64,000 nucleotides of DNA from positions 558,001-622,000 of the forward strand of contig NHZP01000002.1 of assembly GCA_003313425.1 (NCBI GenBank), read 5' to 3'. Shown here in pieces: positions 1-10,822 of the stretch; position 1 is the first letter of the stretch, and each line of letters opens with the position of its first letter. The notes under the pieces are model-generated. The model had not been told where the DNA came from and ran no database searches. It was given only the letters and a program-made list of their open reading frames with translations. The stretch comes from Pseudopyrenochaeta lycopersici (taxonomy: Eukaryota; Ascomycota; Dothideomycetes; Pleosporales; Pseudopyrenochaetaceae). The translations under genes and the position numbers were made by a program.

Positions 1-1
1 C

Positions 2-1423
2 CCGAAGCAGAGCCTAAAACACAACCGGAAAGAACATGATCTTGGTGACCTTGATCACGAAGACCATGCGTATCCCAACCTTGAAGATATTACTGTCGAA
101 GGCGTCCCAGCGGTGCGCAACTTTCTCACTGACTTGGCCCTCGACATTCTGCTCTACCAAAGCCCTGCTTACAAAGGGCACATCTCGCGCATTGTAGTAA
201 ATGAGCTAAATCGCACCTTCCGCTTGTTCAAGGATCGTAACCCTTCATTCAAAGGCAAAGTAAGCTTGGTTGGTCACTCCCTAGGTTCAGCAATCATGTT
301 CGATATCCTGTGCATCCAGAATGACGCCGCTTCGAGAGCAAGCTCACAGTCCAGTAAGCACCGGCGTTCAACGGAAGAAGGCTTGAGGCTCGATTTTGAG
401 GTAGAAGACTTCTATGCATTGGGCTCACCTATTGGCCTCTTCCAAATGCTGAAAGGTCGCACAATAGCTGCAAGACCCTCTGCCTCCTTCGTGCCGCCAA
501 AGACCCCGGCATCCCCGCTTGATGATCCTTTCTCCCCTGGCGCTTCAGAACATGATCATACTTTCGATATCACCACCTCCTCGCCACTTTGCAAACAGAT
601 CTTTAACATATTCCATCCCACTGACCCCATTAGCTATCGCATCGAACCTCTCATCTCCCCAGCAATGTCCGCATTGAAAGCTCAGCCTCTACCGTACACG
701 AAGAAAGGCATATTTGGTGCGCCCGCCTCGCAAGGCTTCACTGGCATAAGTGCTCGGGTCGGTCAAGGTGTCACCGACTTCTGGACATCGCTTGGTTCGG
801 GCATCGCAAGCGGTCTACTGAATCGCAGCCTTGGTATCTCTGGCACTGAAATGACGAGCGCTAGCAATGGTGCACACGGTCAGCGCACATCGCGGCCCCT
901 GTCTGTCGGCCCCAGCCCAAATGCGCCTGTAGGCATCGTACCCGGTCTTAATGAGCCTGCTAGCGCATTCATCAATGAGGAGCGCAGGCGAAGACTGGGT
1001 CAAGATGCGATAGCAGAAGGTGAAGATGGCGAACACCCGCCCACGCTCATTGAGTCAGACATTGAGACCTTATTTGCGGGCTTCCAAAAACGCAGAGAGA
1101 GCCAACACAGCGAAGACGGGTCAAGAGATGTGGAAAGGGACCTTGAATGGCAGGAGCTTGAGGAACGGAGTCGCAAACTCAAAAAGGAGGAAGCCAAAGT
1201 GAGAAGTCTGAACGCAAATGGGCGCGTAGACTACAGCATCCAGGAAGGCGTATGTCATTCCTATTTACCTGACATCTTGATACTGATATTCACAAAGGCA
1301 TTTGACATATCGCTATTGGCTAGCATAGCCAGCCACCTCACCTATTGGGCCGACGAGGATGTCTCGCATTTCATGATCTCACAGTTGCTGGCCCGACATC
1401 GGGTTTTCAAGCCCAAGAAATAG
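2..1423 (+). CDS. DDHD-domain phospholipase (PA-PLA1-like), 3' part
   Basis: The reading frame is open from base 2, so the 5' end lies outside the window. The lipase elbow GHSLGS is visible, with the putative nucleophile Ser codon at 278-280. It is followed by the family-typical stretch with FYALGSPIGLF and then FHPTDPISYRIEPL. The C-terminus has the DDHD hallmark YWADEDVSHF. Proteins of this family hydrolyse the sn-1 acyl chain of phosphatidic acid and other phospholipids, usually at ER, Golgi or mitochondrial membranes. Bases 1250-1297 look like a 48-nt intron (GTATGT start, CTGAT branch, CACAAAG end). It has no stop and a length divisible by 3. Removing it joins IQEG directly to AFDIS, the expected family sequence. 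The region between (about 840-1200) is low-complexity and probably disordered. The family is clear; the upstream exons are unknown. Confidence 0.88.
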   Translation, partial: PKQSLKHNRKEHDLGDLDHEDHAYPNLEDITVEGVPAVRNFLTDLALDILLYQSPAYKGHISRIVVNELNRTFRLFKDRNPSFKGKVSLVGHSLGSAIMFDILCIQNDAASRASSQSSKHRRSTEEGLRLDFEVEDFYALGSPIGLFQMLKGRTIAARPSASFVPPKTPASPLDDPFSPGASEHDHTFDITTSSPLCKQIFNIFHPTDPISYRIEPLISPAMSALKAQPLPYTKKGIFGAPASQGFTGISARVGQGVTDFWTSLGSGIASGLLNRSLGISGTEMTSASNGAHGQRTSRPLSVGPSPNAPVGIVPGLNEPASAFINEERRRRLGQDAIAEGEDGEHPPTLIESDIETLFAGFQKRRESQHSEDGSRDVERDLEWQELEERSRKLKKEEAKVRSLNANGRVDYSIQEGVCHSYLPDILILIFTKAFDISLLASIASHLTYWADEDVSHFMISQLLARHRVFKPKK

Positions 1424-2485
1424 GGCCGTACCATGTACCCCGACCACATGCGCAACACTTTTCGTTCTATCAAAAGTGGGGATGATGACAGCTAGGATAA
1501 TTTTAGATCCTATGGTGCCTCGCGAGATCATGTAATACTGCGTGTTGTCGTCACCAAAATAGTTGTACAGCGGGTAGCATACCCTCTTCCATCTAACAAC
1601 TCTTCAATCTTGTTGTTCTCTCCTCATCGCTATTCACCACGTACAGCTATCTTCAACTTCCGATTCAGTCTTCAGACACCAACACTGTTCAGCTTCCAGA
1701 TATAGCTGTCAATTCCATGCTCATTATCGAGCACTTTCCGATGCTGTTCATATAGTGCGCCAACACCATCCCAGTGCAAAACTAGGACTCGCAATACCAC
1801 CTTGAGATCGGATCTGGCCAAAATATCCCAGCATTATCTACCAATAGATCAAGATTTTGATACGAGCTTATCATAGAAATATTGCAATGTTCCAAGAGCT
1901 GTTGCAGTCCCTGGAGCATGCTTGTAGTGCAACGCGCTCTATATTGACTGAAAAGCTACTGGTAGTGAGTACAATTTTTTGATGTCGCCTCCAACATAAT
2001 ACCACGTTCTGAAGGAGGATCTCAATATCTTCTGTGCTTGCGCTTCAAATACTGTCATTGCTATGATCAGGCCATGAATCGATAGACATCCATTTTCGCA
2101 GTGCATTTCTACAAACTAAAATCAAGCAAAGGGCTGATATACTTTGTAGGCAAGTTACCTACTGGATGATCCATAAACATTCCAGCAAGCAAAGTTTGTA
2201 CTTCACCTTCATGGCTCGGGGGTTAGTGGGTGGCTGTTGCTGCAGAGGCATCCAGTCAAGTGTCGGAGATGAGGCCAAGTTCCTGCATGATGTGACTGGA
2301 AAGTAGTAGAATTACACTATGATACAAATGCTGATATGATGTTGTCGAGGTGACTTGAGACGAGCGGAGAGAAACATGAAGATCAAATGCGCGTTTGCTA
2401 CATTTTCGAGCTGTAATAATGGTAATTTAGAAGCTACATAACATCTCTCATAGTCCACGGTCATAATAACAGCTATGACTAGACA
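1424..2485. other. Intergenic, no gene recognised
   Basis: This is the spacer between the phospholipase stop and the 3' end of the GH43 relic; the two genes converge here. I see no coherent open frame, RNA gene or repeat. Confidence 0.5.
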
Positions 2486-4132
2486 TTATTGCAATGCCTT
2501 CATCCTAAAACCATTCACTATAATCTCCCCGCCGGCGGCCTTCGTTGCAAAGTTGAAAACACCGAACCTATATCCCGTAAATAATTGCCAGGTATTTGTC
2601 ATCGCAAAGGCTTTCCCTAGCTGCGAAAAGCTCTGCTCCATACTGTACCAGAAAGTACTCGTCCTCGCTATACTGGTTCCAAAAGCTGACGTGATGTCCG
2701 CTTCAATGCGCAGCCACAGCTCTTTCGTACTGGTCGTGAACGCAAGTCTGGTAGTAACTACGTATCCAGTAGAACTTGTAATCCAGTTTGAATTGAGGTT
2801 GAGTCTGTTTACTAGGACAGGTTCAGACGATGTGCCCTCTTTGTGAGTACCAGTTTATGCTGCGCCGTCGCAGAAGAGAAGGGCGCCTGCGCGGTCGCCG
2901 TCTGCCATCTTGCTAATGTCGAGATAAAAGGTACCCAAGGACTGGGCACCCGGTATGCGATGCGTGAGCGTATTACGCGCTGAAAACAGATCCGTTGTGA
3001 CAGTCGCAGTGCGAAGCTGAAGTCCAGATCCACTGATGAGCTTCCAGTTGCTATTGTTCAGGATTATGGTTCCACTTCCATTCATGGCTTAAAGATGGCC
3101 TGGCAAATGAGTCTAAGCATGTTGGTGGGGGGACAGTCTTCGTGATCTAGATTAGCAATAGGTACGTCTTCCCCCATGTGCCATTCACTCGGACGACCTC
3201 CGGCCATCCATCACTAGATCAGGTTAAGGGGGAAACTACGGGTATACGGCCTCCTGGGCATGCATGCATCCATGAAAGCAACGTAGTACCAGTTGCCGTC
3301 TTGTGTATCAACGATCCCGCGCTGGTGGCTATTTCCGGCATTGGACAGGGGTCCCACAATGCTGTCAACGAGGACTTTGCGCTCATGGGGACCCCATGGG
3401 CTAGAGGATTTCAGCACCCATTCATCATCAGCCGGCTTGGTGTTGAAAACATAGTAGGTTCCGTTGAATTTATACATTCGTGAGCATTCAATGTATGCAC
3501 CATCTAGAGACGCGTAAATCTGCCGAGTCCTGGCCTCCGCAGGCCCATTAGCGTTTAGCTGAGCAAGCATGATTTCCTTTTCCCTGTACGCCACATACAT
3601 TGTATCGTCGTCGTCGATGAACAGTCCGCTGTCGTAGTAGCACCTTGGCAGCGTACCTCCCATTCCAGCTCGAAACCTCACCGTTGTACACTGCAGCATT
3701 ACTCCCAGTAGCAGTCCACACGTAAGTCTTGCCATCTTCAATGCATGCAAGCCAGATGAACATGTCAGATGACCTTCGGTACCGAAGTGTGCTGACCCAA
3801 ATACATCTGACGTATGCGCGACTGGTAGCGCTGGGGAGGTCGTATTTAGAGCCAAAATTGAGGACCGCAACACTGTGCGACACCGGGGTGTAGTGGGCGA
3901 GCTCGTAGGATTTGAGTACTGGGGCACCAGGAGAACAAGCGAAGCTTGACGATGAGTAATAATACACCTCACCAACCCGAAAAACATCAAGATCGGGATG
4001 GTCCTGCCATAGCACTAGGTCATCAAAGGTCCAAACTCGCGGTGTAAGTTTGGTTTCGACACGCACTCGCCCAGCCGATGAGAAACATGGCCAGAGGCCG
4101 ACGAGGGCCAGAAAAGCGTCACATGTATGCAT
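2486..4132 (-). pseudogene. GH43 family glycosidase (beta-xylosidase/arabinofuranosidase-like) pseudogene
   Basis: Reading the minus strand from the ATG at 4132 gives a complete but broken GH43 protein of about 550 codons. The N-terminus contains QDHPDLDVFR, with the catalytic-base region Asp. Next come WVSTLRYRRSSDMF and, in a different frame, CYYDSGLFIDDDDTMYVAY. Then follow RGIVDTQDGNWYYVAF, another frame change at a repeated GCAT near 3255-3262, and SSDGWPEVV just after a TGA that replaces an expected Trp. The C-terminal beta-sandwich part reads LRTATVTTDLFSARNTLTHRI and GDRAGALLF, and the end reads WQLFTGYRFGVFNFATKA with a TAA at 2486-2488. There are at least three frameshifts and two or more stops (a second in-frame stop lies near 3150). 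The intact family members are secreted enzymes acting on arabinoxylan. Overlapping plus-strand open frames here are shadows. Confidence 0.85.
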
Positions 4133-4789
4133 TTCGTAGACCGAAAGGCTTCAAAAGCGTTTTAAAGCTATAAAATTATACTCTTAGCATCCGTCAGAAG
4201 TCTCGATGTCCTACCGTGCTCGTTGTTCAGTCGTAAGCAATCGTTATACTTAGAACTGTTACTGGCCTGCCCACATCCGAAGGCGGCCTTTTCATGCTTT
4301 CCCTAATGGCATTCATGTCAAAGAAACAGTTGTACTTGAATACCTCGATTCCCCGAGTTCATATGAACAACTAGGGGAAATGCCTCTTTGGGTGCTCTGT
4401 ACTTGGATTCGGCTCTTCGACACTCACTTGATTGGGAGGTGCAATTAATCGTCATCTCGTCTTCATAACTGTACTTACAATCTCAGTAGCGTCGCCGATA
4501 TAACGATATCCTCAATACTGATGTCGTCAGGAGACACTCTCATAGCGAGGCTTAAAGATAGGGGGCTTATCTCGCTCGTGAGACACTCTGCTAAGACAAG
4601 AGTCCGCAGAGCGCCTAAGAGGATTTAGTTATTCTTTAGTATAATTTTGAAAAATCAAATATTTAAATTTACATTTTATACTTCATGTATATGCCTGTGT
4701 TCATACATATTACTACATCTATAATTACAAAATGTGCCTTAAGTCGACTTGCCCCGCAGCATGCCTCAAAATGATACACACATGTCGAC
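4133..4789. other. Intergenic, no gene recognised
   Basis: This is the region upstream of the GH43 relic start. It becomes AT-rich around 4620-4700. No coding frame, repeat or RNA gene is supported. Confidence 0.45.
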
Positions 4790-5485
4790 ATGAGCAAAGC
4801 TGAGATAGCCCAGATGAGGAAAGATTTTGGGTATAGGAGCTGGTTGGAGCCCATTATTGCTGCCAGCGACCGGTCTGGCTCAGAAGCCATGGCTGAGAGG
4901 CAGCATATGTCTACATATGCCTCTACGCGTCATGGGCGAGGCGGTCCACGCATAACGAGGCTTCGCGATCAGAGTGCCGTCGAGGTTGGTTTGAGGTTGG
5001 TTGAGTGTCCACAATACTATATGATAAGTATTCAGATGTTTCAGGCTAAAGCATGTAGAAACGCCGAGGTACCGTAAATGCGAGAAGCACAGCGTTTGCA
5101 TCAAAAGCGCAAAGATGCCACCACAGAAACAAAGAAGCGGCGTACAGACGAACCAATACAACTTCTCTCTGATCTCTCGTCTGATGTCGAAACACTCCTC
5201 CAAGCATCCTCTGCAGCCGGTACTTTGCGCCGTAATGATGACATTTCAAAGCACACCTAACGTTTGTGGACTTCCTATGACACTGTGATCAACAGCCCAT
5301 GCGTCTCACGTGAGCTGCGACTGCTCCAGATCAAGAATGGTCGACCTGTAGCGAACCAGTACAAGGACGCCTTTATCATTACTGCAGGACCGAATTATTT
5401 AGTAGGCAAGCAACGCGCGACTGAGGCCCCCGCCGCCAGGGGTGAAAAATTCAAGACATTTCGACGCAAGCGAAGTGAGTTTTGA
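4790..5485 (+). pseudogene. Unassigned gene relic, one frame with two TAA stops
   Basis: Three open stretches (about 95, 60 and 73 codons) follow one another in the same frame, separated only by TAA at 5075-5077 and 5258-5260. The middle part is rich in Lys, Arg and Glu. The last part contains LLQIKNGRPVANQYKDAF and YLVGKQR. Conversion of CAA to TAA would explain both stops. A further open piece in another frame (5442-5639) may be a frameshifted continuation. I do not recognise the family. It could also be chance open frames in a gene-poor stretch. Confidence 0.35.
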
Positions 5486-6383
5486 ACTCGTGAGGCTCGA
5501 GGAAATGCCGGTAATGCAGCCATATCAACATACCAGTCCTGTGAATAGATTGATGGTGGGACGGAGCATACTCGATATTGTGAAAGAGAGACAGACTGCC
5601 ATGAACATGAAGGAGGCGGACAGTTCGCCATCCGACTGATGGCGGTTTTCGCTAGCCTCCCACAGAAATTTACAATGCATTTAAATACTACGCTGGTGAC
5701 ATATCTTGTGTGAAATCATATGCAAGCAAGAAAGTGTCCTCAAGCGTATCCTATACTGGCCCATTACTGAAATCCAGTGCTGTACAACAATAAAGGGCTG
5801 CACATCCACTTCGAGAAGTAGAAGCAGGCCTGAACACACAGACTCAGAGAGCAAGGCGTGGATTAGAGCCAGACTTGGTCAAAAACAAGTTCTATCTTTT
5901 GTCAGCACGATTTATCATCAAATTACTTCTCCATGTTCAAGCGGATTCGATATGGATTGGGCGATCTCGGATGACGAACAACATTCTGACTAGGACAGCT
6001 TGCGTACGAGATCCCGATAGGGGTTATAAAGCTAAAGAAAAAAAATAGATGCGAGCCTATAATATGAACATTAGCATTTGTGTCGATAAAAATAGTGCTA
6101 TCACCTCCCGTGGTCCAAAATCTAGAGCCACTGCATTCTTGAAGTCTCTTAGCCACCACCGTACTGGAAGGTTATAACGCCAGTGTCAGAAACAATATCG
6201 AAGCATATCTCAAGAATGTAATTTTGCGAAAGAGGTAAATGTTGTCGGGGTTTCTGGAACCGTCTTGTGTTAGAGATGGAATATACCCTAGCCATGAATC
6301 CCATACAAATCGTTCACGCTTCTGCCAGGAAGCTTTCTGTACAATAATGCCCATACTTATAATGGCTTGATTGATGACGCTAA
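5486..6383. other. Gene-poor stretch
   Basis: Short open frames exist on both strands (for example 5706-5993, plus). None has a recognisable domain or splice structure. Confidence 0.35.
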
Positions 6384-6665
6384 TACTTTGGATTTGATCA
6401 ATTCTCTTCCATAGCATTATACATCAATATCATACCCAATGTTGTAGCGCTACAGTCCGTTGACCGTGGGCTATCCAGTATAGGCGACGCTGTCGACAAG
6501 CATTTCTCTTGGCCAGTGTCTCGGTTCAACGTTGAGCAAGAAGGGAGTGAGATGGATCTACTCAAGGCTTTGGTACGGATGACTATACGCCATCCCATCA
6601 CGCGCACCAGTGCTTCAAACTATGACCCGATTGACATAGCGTTGTTTGCCTGGTATAGTCACTAG
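6384..6665 (+). pseudogene. Unassigned open fragment, possible exon or gene relic
   Basis: A plus-strand frame of 94 codons is open between a TAA at 6381-6383 and a TAG at 6663-6665. It has a balanced amino-acid composition, with segments such as EQEGSEMDLLKALVRM and ASNYDPIDIALFAW. It has no good start codon and no recognised domain. It may be the last exon of a decayed gene that includes the relic upstream. Confidence 0.3.
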
Positions 6666-6882
6666 ATGAAATGCTCCCAATCATAAGATACGACGACGGG
6701 GCGGAAGGATGATCTTCTTATCCTCGTTCATTCAATTCTTGTGAAGGCTGGATGTAAAGCGGCGGTCACGACCGTGCGAACCTTCTTTAAGAGCGTCTTT
6801 CCAAGGGGCGTACATCGAGACTAATATCGCTGAGTCTCTCAATAACACATCATTTACCTAGCAATTACGCCCCCGGCCCAAC

Positions 6883-7241
6883 ATGATAGCTGAGAAGAAG
6901 CGTACGGACTTGAGTATTAGCGATGAAGACGACGCATCCGCAAATAGACTGACACCTTTCTGGCCTGATGCCGTCGAAGGCCGGGTCGGAGTAGGTATGT
7001 AAGGCAGTGTATTTGACTGACATTTTATCCTTTCTGACTTGCTTAAGAATTTTCTATCTTACTGAAGAAACATACGTTAGACCAGATTTTCACGTCGCAG
7101 ATTCGCGAGAACAGTCAAGCTCGCAACAGCCTTGTCGGCGGCTGGGAATATGTGCAAGCTTGCGCACTACATTCTCGCATGAAGGGTGTCAAATCGAGCT
7201 TCGGCTTGAGAAGCATATCTGTTCATGGAGAATGTGAATAA
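6883..7241 (+). CDS. Small hypothetical protein, two exons
   Basis: ATG at 6883 follows a stop eight codons upstream. Exon 1 (6883-6994) ends one base into a codon. A canonical intron (6995-7047, 53 nt) begins GTATGT, has a CTGACTT branch site and ends TTAAG. Exon 2 (7048-7241) resumes in the matching phase and stays open to TAA at 7239-7241, giving 101 residues. The N-terminus is acidic (SISDEDD). The second exon includes GGWEYVQACALHSRMKG. I do not recognise a family. The intact splice signals argue for a real gene, but it could be the surviving end of a longer one. Confidence 0.45.
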
Positions 7242-7775
7242 GGAGAACTTTCTGAATGGACTGTAGAGTGACAATTGGGAGAGGAGAATGACGCTTGTAT
7301 TTTGCCGCACAAGTTCTGCCTGGGCAAGTCGTAAGGCGTTGAGTTTAGTAGCCAAGTTCGATATGGATTCTTTGCAGAATACAAAAGTACAAGAACGTAG
7401 AATGTAGAAAGTATAAGCCATTAGTGTTTTGAACACTGCGACATGACCTTAGTCGTTGGCAGCGGCAGCAGGCCATCGGTGTTTACTTGGCAATAATCTG
7501 CTAGCTATCATGTCGTACAAAGTGGGATAATCATGCATTAAAAAAACCATTGAGATCGAGGTACGTCGATGAGGTGCATAGTTGCGTCACATGCTGCTTG
7601 TGGACCTGCCTCATCCAGCAGAGCCCCACATCTCTCTCCATTGGGTGTGCTGCAAACAAATGCCTCCACGCACCGAATTCATTCCTTGATTCCTTGATTC
7701 CTTCGACCCTTCGCACTAATCTGACGTCTGACATCTGACTACTAGTTGCACATTGCATCTGCATTGTACTATACC
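7242..7775. other. Intergenic, putative promoter region of the aminotransferase gene
   Basis: No coding frame is supported. The segment just before the ATG at 7776 presumably contains the promoter, but no single element stands out. Confidence 0.4.
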
Positions 7776-9111
7776 ATGCCTTTTGACGTATCAACGGCGC
7801 GTAAACGCTTCCCCGCACTGCAACAGCAGCAGGTCTTCCTTGATAACGCTGGAGGCAGTCAAGTGCTGGGCGACGTAATCGACTCGTGAGCCTCTTCAAG
7901 TCTCAGTTTATACGCCAATTGATGCCGTCGCAGGATAACCCAATACCTGTCAAAAACGAACGTCCAGCTTGGTGCTTCGTACCAGACCGGGTCTATCTCA
8001 AATACCAAGTACGAGCAAGGCTATCAGGCAGCAGCAGACTACATCAATGCTGGCCGTGACGGGATTGGTACGTTGAATCTCCACTAGAAATGATGACCAT
8101 CTACTAATAAACTTCAGTACTTGGCGGTTCAACAACCCAGCTCTTCATGAATCTCGCAGGTGCCCTCCAATTTAGCGAAGGAGATGAGATCATTTTATCA
8201 AAGATGGAACATGAGACAAATATCAAACCCTGGCTGTTCATGGCCGAACGCCTCAAACTGACCGTGAAGTGGTGGGTGTCAACTAAAGAAGACGGCCTTA
8301 CGCTCACCCCAAAAAACCTCAAGCCGCTTCTATCGCCAAAGGTGAAGTTTGTCGCTTGTACACACGTATCCAACATCCTGGGTACCATTCATGACGTGAA
8401 AGCAATCGCGGATGTTGTACACGAAGTTGGTGCGTTGCTCTGCGTCGACGGCGTAAGCTATGCGCCGCATCGGAAGGTCGATGTGAAGGCCTTCGGGGTC
8501 GACTTTTACTCATTCTCTTGGTACAAGGTATGCGCTTTCGACCTCAAATCATTGTTGACTTACTTTGCTCATATTTAAAGGTGTATGGTCCCCACATCGC
8601 CGTACTGTACGCAAGAAACACCGCCCAGGTCAACGTCAAACCCATGGCGCACTTCTTCAATCCAAATAAAACCTTGGAAGATAAATTGGGCTTTGCCTCT
8701 TCAAACTACGAATGTACACAAGCCATCCCGATAATCGTCGAGTTCCTCAACAACGCCTTCGACAACATCACTGAACACGAAGGCAAGCTCCAGAAGATCC
8801 TCCTCGAGTTCCTGAATTCCCGATCGGATGTGACAGTCCACGGATCCACATGTACAGACTCTCGTGTTCGTCTCCCGACTATCTCATTTACTGTAGAAGG
8901 CATGAGCTCCCGGAAAATTGTTGAAGGGGCAGAGGAGGTCTCCGACTATGGCTTTAGGTGGGGTCATTTCTATTCGAAGAGACTGTGCGACGAAGTGCTT
9001 GGACTAAGCTCAGAGGCTGTCACTCGCGTTAGCATGGTACACTACAACACTGAAGAGGAGATTCGAGGTTTGATAGAAGTTTTGAAGAAAGTTCTTCCGC
9101 AGCTTAAATAG
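7776..9111 (+). CDS. Class V aminotransferase / cysteine desulfurase-like PLP enzyme
   Basis: Four exons assemble without a break: 7776-7885, 7934-8067, 8118-8527 and 8581-9111, giving 394 residues. The introns are 48, 50 and 53 nt with GTGAGC, GTACGT and GTATGC donors; the second has a CTAAT branch site. The N-terminus VFLDNAGGSQV is the family's start, with a substrate/PLP-loop region. GIVLGGSTTQLF, ILSKMEHETNIKPW, HVSNILGTIHDVKAI and LLCVDGVSYAPHRKVDV follow in the usual order. SFSWYKVYGPHIAVLY places the likely Schiff-base Lys at residue 218, the last codon before intron 3. The protein resembles the branch of the SufS/IscS superfamily often annotated as cysteine desulfurase-like. The true substrate cannot be told from sequence. 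No signal peptide is visible, so it is probably cytosolic. Confidence 0.9.
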
Positions 9112-10822
9112 GACCGAGAGAAGAGGTCAGGCGAGTGTATATGACAAGATCCCACGATAGATGTAGTTGCTTACAGACGTGATTACTTGACCTTACAGCA
9201 CTTCTTCGACCTTGACACCCAAGATTATCCGCTGTGCTTCCATTCACACTTGTTCGTCTGCCCTTTCGCAACCCATTTCCGTTACAGCCACGGCAGGTTT
9301 ACCTCGTGGTATTATGAGGTCGTGATGAAGAAGGGGACAAAATATGACAGGAACCTGCGTCATTGCTCAATCTTAAGAATCAGAAGCTGAGCGCAGTGAC
9401 CGATGGTTAGGAACAATTACTCGACTCCTCACGGGATATAGAGTGTGGATCTCATGCATGCAAAGATATCACTTCGAATTCTTTATCTGAGTTAAGATAT
9501 TACTTTTCAGGAATAATTTTATCCAAATCTTTCTGGTAGATTTGAATAGTAATAACGGTGGCTCTCCTTCTGAGACAATGTCAATGATTTGTGAGACTTT
9601 TCATGGCGTCCAAGGGGCGTCTACAAATTTAAAGTAATACGCAACTCAGCTAGCGGACATGTCAGACCGCCAATGCAGGCCCAATAGTGTGCGAAGGAGC
9701 GTTCTTCCATTTATAATTCCAGACCGTTAAGCCTAAGCAGAGCAAGCCATCAATAGCGTCGACTTCAGGAGGAATGCTGCATTTGGAACTCGCCTTCAGC
9801 TAGCATGCGCATTGACGCTGGCACCAAGCACAATTTATGCCGATGATTGACGGGTACCTGCATCAAAGCTTCAGCTCAATGTCCGTATTTCAGCTGAAGG
9901 CGAGATGTCAGCGCTCTTTGGACTAGACTCTACCGTCATGTCGCGACGGGCAAGGACCAGCGCATGCAACTAAGGTGTGTTCGTCCTATGCAGCGAACAG
10001 GGACTGTGGTTGATCTCCACGATATCTCCACAGCGGCACAGAACTTAGACCCCTTGTTCATGGCGTTTGCATTATTGTTGTTCGCCAGGGAACAGACCAC
10101 ATTAGAGACTACCCCTGCGCCAATTCTCCGTATTCGCGCTAGTGCAGCCGCATTGGGAGATGTTTAGCGTAGGCACCAACCGCATCTGAGGAGGCTGTGT
10201 TAAAGCGTCAAGTCACTTCTAAAATTGTGGAGGAACCGAGGAGGGGGATGAGTTAACCAGCATTGAAACCTTGAAAAGAGGTATCCAGACTAAGACATGG
10301 GAAACAGACTCTCATACCCCATCAGATCTCCTGGGTAACCAAAAATATGTTCTCATCTAGTCACTTTTTGCAAACAGCACGGCTATAAAGTGAGGCAGTC
10401 ATGATGACACAGGTGATAATGATCTATCGGTCCGGATAGATTTACTTCCGCCTCAAGGCTTATTCGTCGTATTCGCCAGTCTTTGTTTCATTAAACTTTC
10501 CATTCAGCGGTAAGCAGTGGGACTCCATACGGGACGTGCCTTTAGGAAAGACGCCGTCACAGCCGTGGTAGTACGCGAGCGGCAGGGACTCCGAGTTCAG
10601 GGGCGTGGCCATTCATCTCTCAGCTGGTCTAGAGAAGCATATATGGGCCATAATCTCCTACAATTATTTCTCCTTCATCCACAGTCTCCCCTTTGACCGG
10701 ACCATACACTCTCTCGCGCTCTTCGAGTGACGACCACATTCTTTTATTGCTTTTGATCATCTCACCCAAGTCAATCGTTACCAACGACTACGTTAATCCC
10801 TAATTCAATCGTCATTCACATA
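9112..10822. other. Intergenic, 1.7 kb
   Basis: Short open frames (9187-9390 and 9964-10167) lack coding features. The last ~180 bases are the promoter and leader of the following gene. Confidence 0.45.
10638..10646 (+). promoter_or_regulatory. TATA-like element upstream of the repeat-protein gene
   Basis: CATATATGG lies about 180 bases before the ATG at 10823. A pyrimidine-rich leader (about 10,672-10,760) typical of strongly expressed fungal genes follows. Confidence 0.4.

Noticed and set aside
2475..2846. Plus-strand open frame of 123 codons
   Set aside because: Its complement encodes the C-terminal domain of the GH43 relic, so it is a shadow.
3178..3483. Plus-strand open frame over the GH43 relic
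   Set aside because: It is antisense to clearly recognisable GH43 sequence.
7550..7899. Open frames on both strands around the start of the aminotransferase
   Set aside because: They overlap the promoter and first exon of a well-supported gene and have no features of their own.
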